The notes below the pieces were generated by a model. It was not told where the DNA came from and did not search any database. It saw only the letters and a program-made list of their open reading frames with translations. DNA of 17,904 bases from an uncultured Collinsella sp. (GTDB lineage: Bacteria; Actinomycetota; Coriobacteriia; Coriobacteriales; Coriobacteriaceae), in assembly GCA_958429225.1 (NCBI GenBank), contig CAUAJB010000044.1:1-17904 (forward strand), read 5' to 3'. The translations under genes were made by a program, and so were the position numbers. This document shows, one piece after another, positions 7,436 through 14,634 of this stretch (the first letter of the stretch is position 1; the number at the start of each line of letters is the position of its first letter).

Positions 7436-8502
7436 TGTGGGAAGCCGATGACTCTCAGGACCTGTGGGCGACGCCCGGCAACTCGCCGGCGGCATCCATG
7501 GCGCACGGCGAGCGCATGGTGGGCTCGGAGCTGACGGCCGAGGACCTCGATGTCGACCGCACTTTGCGCCCCCAGCGCCTGGACGACTACTGCGGCCAGG
7601 AGCACATCAAGCAGAGCCTGCGCGTGTTGATCGAAGCGGCGCAGAGCCGTGGCGAGACGCTCGACCACGTGATTTTCTCGGGTCCTCCGGGCCTGGGCAA
7701 GACCACGCTGGCCACCGTTATCGCCAACGAGCTGGGCGCTCAGATCAAGACCACGAGTGGCCCTGCCATCGCACGCACGGGCGACCTGGCGGCCATCCTT
7801 ACTAACTTGCAGCCGGGTGATGTGCTGTTTATCGACGAGATCCACCGCCTCAACCGTTCGGTCGAGGAGGTCCTGTACCCCGCGATGGAGGACTTTGCCC
7901 TCGATATCGTGATTGGCAAGGGTCCGGCGGCGCGCTCGATTCGCCTGGATATTCCCAAGTTTACGCTGGTAGCGGCAACGACCCGCTCAGGCATGTTGAC
8001 AGGCCCGTTGCGCGACCGCTTTGGCATTTCATATCGCCTGGATTACTACACGGTCGAGGAGCTCGCGCAGATTGTGACGCGCTCGGCGACTATCCTGGGC
8101 GTGACGATCGACCACCCCAGTGCACTCGAGATCGGCTCGCGTTCGCGCGGCACGCCACGTCTTGCCAACCGCCTGCTCAAGCGCGTGCGCGACTATGCGC
8201 AGGTGCGCGGCAACGGTCCCATTGAGCTCGATATCTGCCGTCAGGCACTCGAGTTCTTCGAGATCGACGAGCTCGGTCTGGACTGGATGGATATTCGCAT
8301 TTTGGAGACGCTCGCCAAGACGTTCTCCGGTCGTGCCGTGGGACTTACGACCCTTGCCAGCGCGGTGGGCGAGGACCCGGGCACGCTCGAGGATGTCTAT
8401 GAGCCCTATTTGCTGCAATGCGGGTTGATGATTCGTACGCCGCAGGGCCGTCAGGCAACCCTTCGCACCTTTGAGCACCTGGGGATTGAACCTACCGTTT
8501 AG
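7435..8502 (+). CDS. ruvB: Holliday junction branch migration ATPase RuvB
   Basis: RuvB is the AAA+ motor that drives branch migration. The 355-residue product shows Walker A GPPGLGKTT (83-91), Walker B with DEIH (134-137), sensor I ATTR (181-184), the PLRDRF arginine-finger segment (191-196), and a C-terminal winged-helix domain for DNA contact. An N-terminal extension of about 35 residues (acidic, Ser/Pro-containing) precedes the conserved DRTLRPQRLDDY segment. The start is given as ATG 7435, which overlaps the ruvA stop by one base just as ruvA overlaps ruvC; the adjoining GTG at 7432 would add one residue and cannot be excluded. Last gene of the operon; no clear intrinsic terminator was seen in 8503-8590. 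Confidence 0.96.
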   Translation: MWEADDSQDLWATPGNSPAASMAHGERMVGSELTAEDLDVDRTLRPQRLDDYCGQEHIKQSLRVLIEAAQSRGETLDHVIFSGPPGLGKTTLATVIANELGAQIKTTSGPAIARTGDLAAILTNLQPGDVLFIDEIHRLNRSVEEVLYPAMEDFALDIVIGKGPAARSIRLDIPKFTLVAATTRSGMLTGPLRDRFGISYRLDYYTVEELAQIVTRSATILGVTIDHPSALEIGSRSRGTPRLANRLLKRVRDYAQVRGNGPIELDICRQALEFFEIDELGLDWMDIRILETLAKTFSGRAVGLTTLASAVGEDPGTLEDVYEPYLLQCGLMIRTPQGRQATLRTFEHLGIEPTV

Positions 8503-8597
8503 GGCGCTTTGTTTTGGCGGGCTGTTGGGCTATCGCTGGGCATCGGGTAAACATATCGCCGTTCATCGGTTATGGGCGTTTTACTATTGCGCGCCCG

Positions 8598-8606
8598 TGC
8601 TATGCT
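8598..8606 (+). promoter_or_regulatory. Extended -10 promoter element for fhs
   Basis: TGC followed by TATGCT (8601-8606) matches an extended -10. It predicts a start near 8613 and a leader of about 34 bases before the fhs ATG. No strong -35 is visible. The 8503-8597 stretch upstream holds no recognisable terminator or riboswitch. Confidence 0.5.
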
Positions 8607-8646
8607 GAATTGGTCTTTTTCTCATTCGGTAACGAAAGGACCGCCC

Positions 8647-10314
8647 ATGCCTACTGACATCGAAATCGCACGTTCCGTCACGCCGCTGCCCATTACCGAG
8701 GTGGCTAAGAACGCCGGCGTCGACGTAAAGCACCTGATTCCGTACGGCTTCGACAAGGCTAAGGTTGACTATTCACTGCTCAACGAGCCGACCGATCACC
8801 AGGCCAAGCTCGTCCTCGTGACCGCTATCAACCCAACGCCTGCGGGCGAGGGCAAGACCACCACGACCATCGGTCTGGCCGATGGCCTGCGTTGTCGCGG
8901 CGTCAAGAGTGCCGTGGCCCTGCGCGAGCCTTCGCTCGGCCCCGTCTTTGGCGTTAAGGGCGGTGCTGCCGGCGGCGGCTGGGCTCAGGTCATCCCCATG
9001 GAGGATATCAACCTGCACTTTACCGGCGACTTCCATGCCATCGGTGCTGCCAACAACCTGCTGGCCGCCATGCTCGACAACCACATCCAGCAGGGCAATC
9101 AGCTCGGTATTGACGTTAAGCGCATCACCTGGAAGCGCGTCGTCGACATGAACGACCGTCAGCTGCGCCATGTTATCGATGGCATTGGCGGTAAGGCCCA
9201 AGGTGTGCCGCGCGAGGACGGCTTCGACATCACCGTTGCCTCCGAGGTCATGGCAATCCTGTGCCTGTCTACGAGCATCAACGACCTCAAGGAACGCTTG
9301 GGTGAGATTGTCGTCGGCTATAGCTTTGCCGGCGAGCCCGTCCGTGCCCGCGACCTCAAGGCCCAGGGTGCCATGGCCGCGTTGCTTAAGGACGCGCTTA
9401 AGCCCAACCTGGTGCAAACGCTCGAGGGCACGCCCGCGTTTGTCCACGGCGGTCCCTTCGCCAACATTGCCCACGGCTGCAACTCTATTATGGCCACGCG
9501 TATGGCGATGCGCTTTGGCGATGTTGCCATTACCGAGGCCGGCTTCGGTGCCGATCTGGGTGCCGAGAAGTTCCTCGACATCAAGTGCCGCATGACGGGC
9601 GTTCGCCCCAGCGCCGTCGTGATCGTCGCGACCGCTCGTGCGCTGAAGTACAACGGTGGCGTCGCCAAGGCCGACCTCAACGAGGAGAACCTCGAGGCGC
9701 TCAAGGCTGGCATGCCCAACCTGCTGCGTCACGTCGACAACATCCAGAACGTTTATGGTCTGCCCTGCGTGGTCGCCATCAACCGATTCCCGACGGACAC
9801 CGAGGCCGAGCTTGCGCTCATCGAGTCCGAGTGCCAGAAGCTCGGCGTCAACGTTAAGCTTTCCGAGGTCTGGGCCAAGGGCGGCGAGGGCGCGCTCGAC
9901 CTGGCCGATGAGGTCATGCGTCTGATTGAGCAGCCGAGCGAGCTCAAGTTTGCCTATGAGGACGGCGCTGATGTCGCTGATGCCCTCGAGGCTGTTGCCA
10001 CCAAGGTCTACCGCGCCGACGGCGTCGACTTTACGCCGGCTGCCAAGCGCCAGCTCGCCGAGCTGCGCGAGAACGGCTTTGGCAACCTGCCGGTGTGCGT
10101 GGCCAAGACGCAGTACAGCTTTAGCGACAACGCCAAGGCCCTGGGCGCTCCCGAGAACTTCCGCATTACGGTGCGCGAGCTCAAGGTTTCCGCCGGTGCC
10201 CACTTTGTGGTCGCACTGACTGGCAGTGTTCTGACCATGCCGGGCCTGCCCAAGGTCCCCGCGGCCGAGAACATCGACGTCGACAACGACGGCAACATCA
10301 CCGGCCTGTTCTAA
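8647..10314 (+). CDS. fhs: Formate--tetrahydrofolate ligase (10-formyl-THF synthetase)
   Basis: The enzyme joins formate to tetrahydrofolate with ATP hydrolysis to give 10-formyl-THF, feeding purine synthesis and formyl-methionyl-tRNA. In acetogens it is part of the Wood-Ljungdahl methyl branch, but nothing else of that pathway is present here. The 555-residue length is normal. Visible signatures are the P-loop TPAGEGKTT (64-72), GVKGGAAGGGW (102-112; W where Y is usual in the family signature) and VATARALKYNGG. ATG 8647 follows AAAGGA at 8635-8640; the in-frame upstream ATGs have no such site and would add an atypical N-terminus. The gene has its own promoter and a strong terminator, so it is a single-gene unit. 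Confidence 0.97.
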   Translation: MPTDIEIARSVTPLPITEVAKNAGVDVKHLIPYGFDKAKVDYSLLNEPTDHQAKLVLVTAINPTPAGEGKTTTTIGLADGLRCRGVKSAVALREPSLGPVFGVKGGAAGGGWAQVIPMEDINLHFTGDFHAIGAANNLLAAMLDNHIQQGNQLGIDVKRITWKRVVDMNDRQLRHVIDGIGGKAQGVPREDGFDITVASEVMAILCLSTSINDLKERLGEIVVGYSFAGEPVRARDLKAQGAMAALLKDALKPNLVQTLEGTPAFVHGGPFANIAHGCNSIMATRMAMRFGDVAITEAGFGADLGAEKFLDIKCRMTGVRPSAVVIVATARALKYNGGVAKADLNEENLEALKAGMPNLLRHVDNIQNVYGLPCVVAINRFPTDTEAELALIESECQKLGVNVKLSEVWAKGGEGALDLADEVMRLIEQPSELKFAYEDGADVADALEAVATKVYRADGVDFTPAAKRQLAELRENGFGNLPVCVAKTQYSFSDNAKALGAPENFRITVRELKVSAGAHFVVALTGSVLTMPGLPKVPAAENIDVDNDGNITGLF

Positions 10315-10339
10315 GCTCGCTGCGCATAGCTGCTTGCTT

Positions 10340-10375
10340 GCCCCGCCGCGCCCACAAGGCCCGGCGGGGCTTTTT
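10340..10375 (+). terminator. Strong intrinsic terminator after fhs
   Basis: GCCCCGCCG (10340-10348) pairs perfectly with CGGCGGGGC (10362-10370), followed directly by TTTTT (10371-10375). The loop can pair further through GCC/GGC. It ends 61 bases past the fhs stop. Confidence 0.92.
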
Positions 10376-10493
10376 GATCCTTAGGCCCGCGCATGTCTTG
10401 TAGATACCGGCGGGCTCCGTCCATCATAGGCTTTTGCGCGGGTAGAATGCATGGATAACTTGAGGCTCACGCGCGACGGAAAGGAATCGTTGC

Positions 10494-11483
10494 ATGGATC
10501 AGGACAAGACAACCGTGATGGGCGGCTACGGTTCCGCGCAGGCTGGCGATAGCGCCGATGCGACCCGCGTTGTTCCCAACCCCGGTTATACCGACCCCGC
10601 CGCGACGCAGCCTTCTGTCGAGCCCACCCGGGTTATGGGCTATGGCGACACGGCGCAGGATTCTTACGCTGCATCTTCGCAAGGCCCCTATAGCAACGCA
10701 GCTCCGGACCCGTTTGATTACGCGCCGCAGGATTCTTATGCCGCCTCGACGCCGAATCCCTATGATGACCTGCCGCAGAATCCCATTCCGCAGCCTCAGC
10801 AGACGACGTATATGCCTCGCACGGCGCAGCCTCGCTACGAGTCGCGCCAACCGTATCGCGAGTACCCCAAGTCGATTCCGCAATATGGCGAGGACGAGGA
10901 GAAGAAGCCGTCGCGTTCGTCGAGCGTGATCAAGAAGATCCTCATCGTGCTGGCGATCTTCTTTGCGCTGTCGGTTGTGTTTGCCATCGTGTCGGGCATG
11001 CTCAACAAGCGAGGGAGTTCAACGGCCGATACCACTGCCGAGCAAACTGAGTCCGCCTCGTCTAGCGCCGTCGATCTGAGCGATATCCCGGGGCAGTACT
11101 GGTCCAACGCCAAGAAGATCCTCAAGTCGCGCGGCGCCGATCTTTCGAATGCCGTGGTCCTGACTGATGATGGCTCAACGCCCGTCGTCGATGCCAACTG
11201 GGTCGTTACTTCTGCCTACTATAACGACAACGGCAACCTCGAAATTCAACTCACGCACAAGAACAGCTCGGGCAACTCGTCCGACGGCCAAAGCGGTACC
11301 GACAGTTCGAGCTCCAATACGCTGGAGGACTTGAGCAACAAGGCACAGGAGTTGGGAGACAAGGCGCAAGAGCTGGGCGACACGGCACAAAACCTGGGCG
11401 ATACCGCGCAGAACTTGGGCGGCATGGCGACGGATGCCTGGAACGCCCTGCAAAACGGCATCTCGGGCGCGCAGGGAAACTAG
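10494..11483 (+). CDS. Single-pass membrane protein with disordered N-terminus, PASTA-like outer domain and heptad repeats
   Basis: I do not recognise a named family for this 329-residue protein. Residues 1-144 are low-complexity, rich in Pro, Tyr, Gln, Ser and Asp, with three short Thr motifs (DKTTVM 4-9, DATRVV 22-27, EPTRVM 43-48) and QDSYAAS twice (55-61, 79-85). KK followed by a hydrophobic helix at about 149-169 is the only membrane segment. With no signal peptide and positive charge before the helix, the N-terminus should be cytoplasmic. Outside come a Ser/Thr stalk and a domain at about 195-255 (DIPGQYWSNAKKILKSRGA ... NWVVTS) that resembles a single PASTA/PASTA-like repeat, then four seven-residue repeats near the C-terminus (283-310). 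ATG 10494 has GGAAAGGA 8 bases upstream; TAGAAT at 10443-10448 may be a -10. A link to cell-wall sensing is only a guess. Confidence 0.75.
   Translation: MDQDKTTVMGGYGSAQAGDSADATRVVPNPGYTDPAATQPSVEPTRVMGYGDTAQDSYAASSQGPYSNAAPDPFDYAPQDSYAASTPNPYDDLPQNPIPQPQQTTYMPRTAQPRYESRQPYREYPKSIPQYGEDEEKKPSRSSSVIKKILIVLAIFFALSVVFAIVSGMLNKRGSSTADTTAEQTESASSSAVDLSDIPGQYWSNAKKILKSRGADLSNAVVLTDDGSTPVVDANWVVTSAYYNDNGNLEIQLTHKNSSGNSSDGQSGTDSSSSNTLEDLSNKAQELGDKAQELGDTAQNLGDTAQNLGGMATDAWNALQNGISGAQGN
11340..11423 (+). repeat. Four in-frame 21-bp repeats encoding [K/T]AQ[E/N]LGD
   Basis: Four tandem units, 11340-11360, 11361-11381, 11382-11402 and 11403-11423, encode KAQELGD, KAQELGD, TAQNLGD and TAQNLGG. The DNA units differ at several silent third positions, so they are old duplications or kept by protein selection. 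The heptad spacing suggests an amphipathic helix or coiled coil at the outer end of the membrane protein. Confidence 0.85.
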
Positions 11484-11501
11484 CGGACGAGCGGAGCGGG
11501 G

Positions 11502-12683
11502 CTACAGCTGCTCGGCCGGACGCTCGGGCGAGCTAAAGCCCGAATCAAACGTGACGACGCATGAGACGTCGGGCCGGCGCTCGTGCACGATGCGCGTGAC
11601 GAGCTCCAGCAGCTCCTCGTCGGATATGTCAAAGCCGTCGGGACGCACCAGGTCAAACGAAACGAACCCGTCGTGCTCGTGCAGGTCGTGGATGGAGAGC
11701 GCGGGATCGATCTGCATGACGCCGCGCTTGACCCAGCCGCGCAGGTCGTCGCCAGTGGTGGCGATGGGGTCGCAGTGCAGCGTGATATCGATGCCCATCT
11801 GGCGCTTGATGTCGTGCTCGATGGTGTCCAGAATCTCGTGGTGCTCAAATGCGTCGCCCTCGCCGGGCATCTCCACGTGGGCGCTGGCAAACTGACGACC
11901 GGGGCCGTAGTCGTGCACCATCAGGTCGTGTGTGCCCAAAACCTGCGGATAGGACATGATCTTGTCGCGGATTGCCTGGACGAGCTTGGGGTCGGGCGCT
12001 TGCCCCAGCAACGGGCTGATGGCGTCGCGCACTAGGCCCATGCCGCTGATGCAGATGAAGATGCCCACACCCAGGCCTGCCCAGCCGTCGAGGTCAAAGC
12101 CTGTCGTCTGCGAAATAAGCGCCGCCACCAAGACCGAGCCCGATGTGATGACGTCGTTTTTGGAGTCCTGTGCCGTGGCGATGAGCGTCTCCGAGTCGAT
12201 GCGGTCGCCCAGCGTGCGGTTGAACGCTGCCATCCAGAGCTTAACGAGCATGGACAGAACAAGGGCGGCCATGGAGAGCGCCGAATACACGGTGGGGGAA
12301 GGCTTGATGATCTTAGTGACCGACTCGAGGATCAGATTGATGCCGACGGCGCAAACCAGGACGGCGACGAACAGGCCGGCTAGGTACTCATAGCGACCGT
12401 GGCCATAGGGGTGGCCTTCGTCTGCCGGGCGGCTGGCAAGGCGGAACCCGAGCAGGCTCACGATGTTGCTCGAGGCATCGGAGAGGTTGTTGAAAGCGTC
12501 GGCGATGAGGGAGACGGAGCCGGCGAGCAGGCCCGCGATGCCCTTGGCCAGGCACAGGGTGATGTTGAGGCCAATGCAGACGAGGCTTGCGGAAAAGCCC
12601 GCGTTGGTGCGGCAAGATGCATCGACCGGCTCGCTCTCGCTGCCGGGAACAAGCGTATGTACCAGCCGATTTACAAATAGCAT
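11502..12683 (-). CDS. Cation diffusion facilitator transporter, Mn2+-type ligands
   Basis: A 393-residue CDF family metal/H+ antiporter of the cytoplasmic membrane. Helix 2 carries SLIADAFNNLSDASSN and helix 5 carries AQDSKNDVITS. The transport site would therefore be N65, D69, D173 and D177 (NxxxD plus DxxxD) rather than the His-containing site of zinc exporters, which points to manganese (MntE-like) or iron efflux. HPYGHGRYEY between helices 2 and 3 is the usual CDF loop. From about residue 228 follows the cytoplasmic ZT-dimer domain, then roughly 75 further residues ending FSSPERPAEQL that look like an extra domain. The start is ATG 12681-12683 because TGAGGA lies about 9 bases upstream; in-frame ATGs further up have no RBS. 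The gene converges on the upstream membrane-protein gene with only 18 bases between stops. Confidence 0.9.
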   Translation of the reverse strand: MLFVNRLVHTLVPGSESEPVDASCRTNAGFSASLVCIGLNITLCLAKGIAGLLAGSVSLIADAFNNLSDASSNIVSLLGFRLASRPADEGHPYGHGRYEYLAGLFVAVLVCAVGINLILESVTKIIKPSPTVYSALSMAALVLSMLVKLWMAAFNRTLGDRIDSETLIATAQDSKNDVITSGSVLVAALISQTTGFDLDGWAGLGVGIFICISGMGLVRDAISPLLGQAPDPKLVQAIRDKIMSYPQVLGTHDLMVHDYGPGRQFASAHVEMPGEGDAFEHHEILDTIEHDIKRQMGIDITLHCDPIATTGDDLRGWVKRGVMQIDPALSIHDLHEHDGFVSFDLVRPDGFDISDEELLELVTRIVHERRPDVSCVVTFDSGFSSPERPAEQL

Positions 12684-12854
12684 AGCGGTCGTCCTCACAA
12701 TCATGTTTAAGGGGATAGTGTAGCTCGCGCGGGGGCGCCGTGCACCGATGCTCAGAAAATGCAGCAATAGTCTGCCGGTGCTAACGAGCGAGCCTTCTCG
12801 TCTGCCTGGGTGGTCCATTTTGGGCCACATGGGTATGGGCATGTGCCTGCTTGC

Positions 12855-12873
12855 TCGACATACTTAATGTCGA
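12855..12873. promoter_or_regulatory. Palindrome upstream of the zinc-ribbon protein gene (possible operator)
   Basis: TCGACAT (12855-12861) and ATGTCGA (12867-12873) form a perfect 7-bp inverted repeat around the 5-base spacer ACTTA. It lies about 13 bases before the RBS of the next gene, in the divergent spacer shared with the CDF gene. Size and symmetry suit a dimeric regulator; the regulator is unknown. Confidence 0.4.
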
Positions 12874-12901
12874 CAGCCCCTGTGCAAAGGAGGACGTTTC
12901 C

Positions 12902-14239
12902 ATGGACGAGATGTTTGCCATTAAATGTCAAAACTGCGGCGGCCCTATGTACTCGCACCAGGCTAAGCGCAGCTTTGAGTGCGCCTATTGCGGCACGGTC
13001 GTTCCGTGGCAGGCGGACGTCGGAGAGCCCAAGAGCGCCCTGGGCATTCGCCATACGCCGCTGACGGTGGTGGATGGACTGCTCAAGCTCACGCATGTGT
13101 CGCAACTCGAGCGCCCGGAGGACCCGGACTGGTATTTCTTCAATTCGCACTGGCGCAATCAGTCGGTCCTGGAACATCTGCTGTGGGAGGATCGCGGCAC
13201 GGCGCAGGAGTTCCAAGAGGCCACGCATGTGAGTATTCCTTGCCCCTTCTGTGGTGCGTCCTTTGAGGGCGAGTCGACCCAGCGCGTGTTTGAGTGCCCG
13301 TCCTGCGGCAACAAGATCGGCATTGCCGACCTGCTCAAGCCGGGGACGTTTAGCAAGCGTCTGACCATGGGCGTGGGTGCGGAGTATGTGCCGGATCAGG
13401 GTATTCCCTGCGAAATCTCGCCGCAGCAGGCACGTGCCAACGCGCTGCAGCTGGTGCGCCAGTACCCGGATGCCTTTGCCGGGCACGACGTGGAAGATGC
13501 GATCCAAAACGACATGATGCTCTTCTATTTCCCCATGGCGCTGGCGGACCTGCGCATGATGGCGAGCTTCCCGGGCAAGGGCCTGAGCAAGGAAACCCTG
13601 GTGTACTACGAGGTGCTCGACTGGGCATACCCCAGGGCAAACTACCTGGACGTTCGCCTCATGGGCATTTTGGAGCCGTGGGACTTTGCCAAGGTCGGTC
13701 CGTTCGATCCCGCCATGCAGGAAGGCGACTTCCGCGTCGTCTCCGTTGATGCATCTACCAAGGACCAGGTGGTCATTGATAAGTTGGCGCTCGACGTTGC
13801 GGGCAACGATGCCGAGGCCGTACTGGGGCTCAATAAAAAGAGCATCCGAACCTGGGCGCGCAAGGCCCGCAAGCATAAGGATGGCCTGGTGATGGTGCCG
13901 GTCTACTTTGTCGATCGTCCGGCGACGGACAGCCGCGATGGCGAGCAGGTGCGCATTGCCGTAAACGGACAGACGGGCCGCGCGGCCGCGGCGGTGTTTA
14001 GCGACAAGCGCGAAACGCATATCGTGGCACCGCTCAACCCGAGCCTGCATCTGTCCGGTGAGAGCACCGTGCATGCCACGCCCATCGAGGTCAAATACGT
14101 TAAGTCGCCGTTTCTGTACCAGATCGTGCGCCGTGGAGGCGGCGAGCAACCGCGCCAGGTTGCAGCGGTTGCCGAGGGTTCCTACCGAGGGGAGAAGCCC
14201 AAACGCAAGGGCTTGTTCGCTGCGATCTTTGGGAAGTAG
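12902..14239 (+). CDS. Protein with two TFIIB-type zinc ribbons, function unknown
   Basis: A 445-residue soluble protein with two zinc ribbons of identical spacing (CxxC-14-CxxC): C9/C12/C27/C30, and C114/C117/C132/C135. Each has the ...F-E-C-x-x-C-G pattern of bacterial TFIIB-type zinc ribbon proteins. The remaining 300 residues match no enzyme I can name; a segment near 360 (VRIAVNGQTGRAAA) resembles the NGQTGK stretch found in this loosely defined family. There is no signal peptide or membrane helix, but the C-terminus is a basic, amphipathic tail (KPKRKGLFAAIFGK), possibly for membrane or nucleic-acid contact. The start is ATG 12902 with a near-perfect RBS AAAGGAGGA (12886-12894); an in-frame TTG at 12851 precedes it and is not needed. 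The CDF transporter is divergent, about 220 bases away. Confidence 0.8.
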   Translation: MDEMFAIKCQNCGGPMYSHQAKRSFECAYCGTVVPWQADVGEPKSALGIRHTPLTVVDGLLKLTHVSQLERPEDPDWYFFNSHWRNQSVLEHLLWEDRGTAQEFQEATHVSIPCPFCGASFEGESTQRVFECPSCGNKIGIADLLKPGTFSKRLTMGVGAEYVPDQGIPCEISPQQARANALQLVRQYPDAFAGHDVEDAIQNDMMLFYFPMALADLRMMASFPGKGLSKETLVYYEVLDWAYPRANYLDVRLMGILEPWDFAKVGPFDPAMQEGDFRVVSVDASTKDQVVIDKLALDVAGNDAEAVLGLNKKSIRTWARKARKHKDGLVMVPVYFVDRPATDSRDGEQVRIAVNGQTGRAAAAVFSDKRETHIVAPLNPSLHLSGESTVHATPIEVKYVKSPFLYQIVRRGGGEQPRQVAAVAEGSYRGEKPKRKGLFAAIFGK

Positions 14240-14430
14240 GGAAGCGCAGCATGGGACGGCTCGCAGGCATGCGGGCTGCCGTCCGGTAGTTTGGCAGGGG
14301 GTAGATGTAAATAAACGGTGGAGCGGCTGCAAAAGAGCCGCCTTGCTGGGCAAAATCAGGTTGTGCCGCGGAACCCGCTCCTCAGTTAGTCACACTTCGG
14401 AAGCGCGGGCAACGCAGACGCAAGTGTCTT
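14240..14430. other. Gene-free stretch with successive hairpins, possible small RNA or decayed sequence
   Basis: No convincing protein gene is present. A hairpin right after the zinc-ribbon gene pairs GGACGGC (14254-14260) with GCCGTCC (14278-14284), with an inner CGCA/TGCG stem, and may act as a weak terminator. A second pairs GCGGCT (14323-14328) with AGCCGC (14336-14341) around a seven-base loop. ACACTT near 14393 can pair with AAGTGT near 14422. The stretch ends in the terminator at 14431. It does not match tRNA, SRP RNA, tmRNA or a riboswitch that I can recognise. Confidence 0.35.
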
Positions 14431-14456
14431 AAGGGCCGGCTGCAACCGGCCCTTTT
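14431..14456 (+). terminator. Intrinsic terminator
   Basis: AAGGGCCGG (14431-14439) pairs perfectly with CCGGCCCTT (14446-14454) around the loop CTGCAA, followed by T residues to 14456. The T-run favours rightward transcription, so it would end the zinc-ribbon transcript or a small RNA from 14300-14430. On the minus strand the tail is only TTAAG, so it may act weakly for the opposing nuclease gene. Confidence 0.85.
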
Positions 14457-14479
14457 CTGTGGCAGCCAATGGGCCCACA

Positions 14480-14634
14480 TCAGACGAAGGTCGCGTTTTT
14501 GCCTGTCAGGTCACGCTCGCCAGCCACGGCTAGAATGTCGTTGCCGGCGTCCATGACCGGTATTGTTTCGTAGCGTGCGCCTCAACCGCGGGTGCGCCTG
14601 CGACGGCTGCGGTGGTTTCGGTCGCAACGTGCTG
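14480..14634 (-). other. Probable coding remnant beyond the stop of the YhcG-like gene
   Basis: Reading the minus strand past the TAG stop (14635-14637) gives a further 34 sense codons (QHVATETTAAVAGAP...) before the next stop. A 24-residue frame in another phase (MDAGNDILAVAGERDLTGKN...) then runs from 14554 to a TGA at 14480-14482. Neither has an RBS. The composition looks protein-like, suggesting a former extension broken by a nonsense change and a second frameshift, but GC-rich DNA can mimic this. Confidence 0.25.

Noticed and set aside
8503..8646. Riboswitch upstream of fhs
   Set aside because: The predicted leader is only about 34 bases, and no THF-type conserved core or terminator hairpin is visible.
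8773..10203. Minus-strand open frame of 476 codons opposite fhs
   Set aside because: It is antisense to a clear formate-tetrahydrofolate ligase; its open length follows from codon bias in fhs.
12752..14353. Minus-strand open frame of 533 codons opposite the zinc-ribbon gene
   Set aside because: The plus-strand gene has an excellent RBS and two zinc ribbons; the antisense frame has neither motifs nor a start signal.
14300..14430. tRNA, SRP RNA, tmRNA or riboswitch in the gene-free stretch
   Set aside because: No T-loop GGTTCGA-type sequence, no SRP apical motif, no tag-coding segment and no known aptamer boxes could be found; only generic hairpins are visible.
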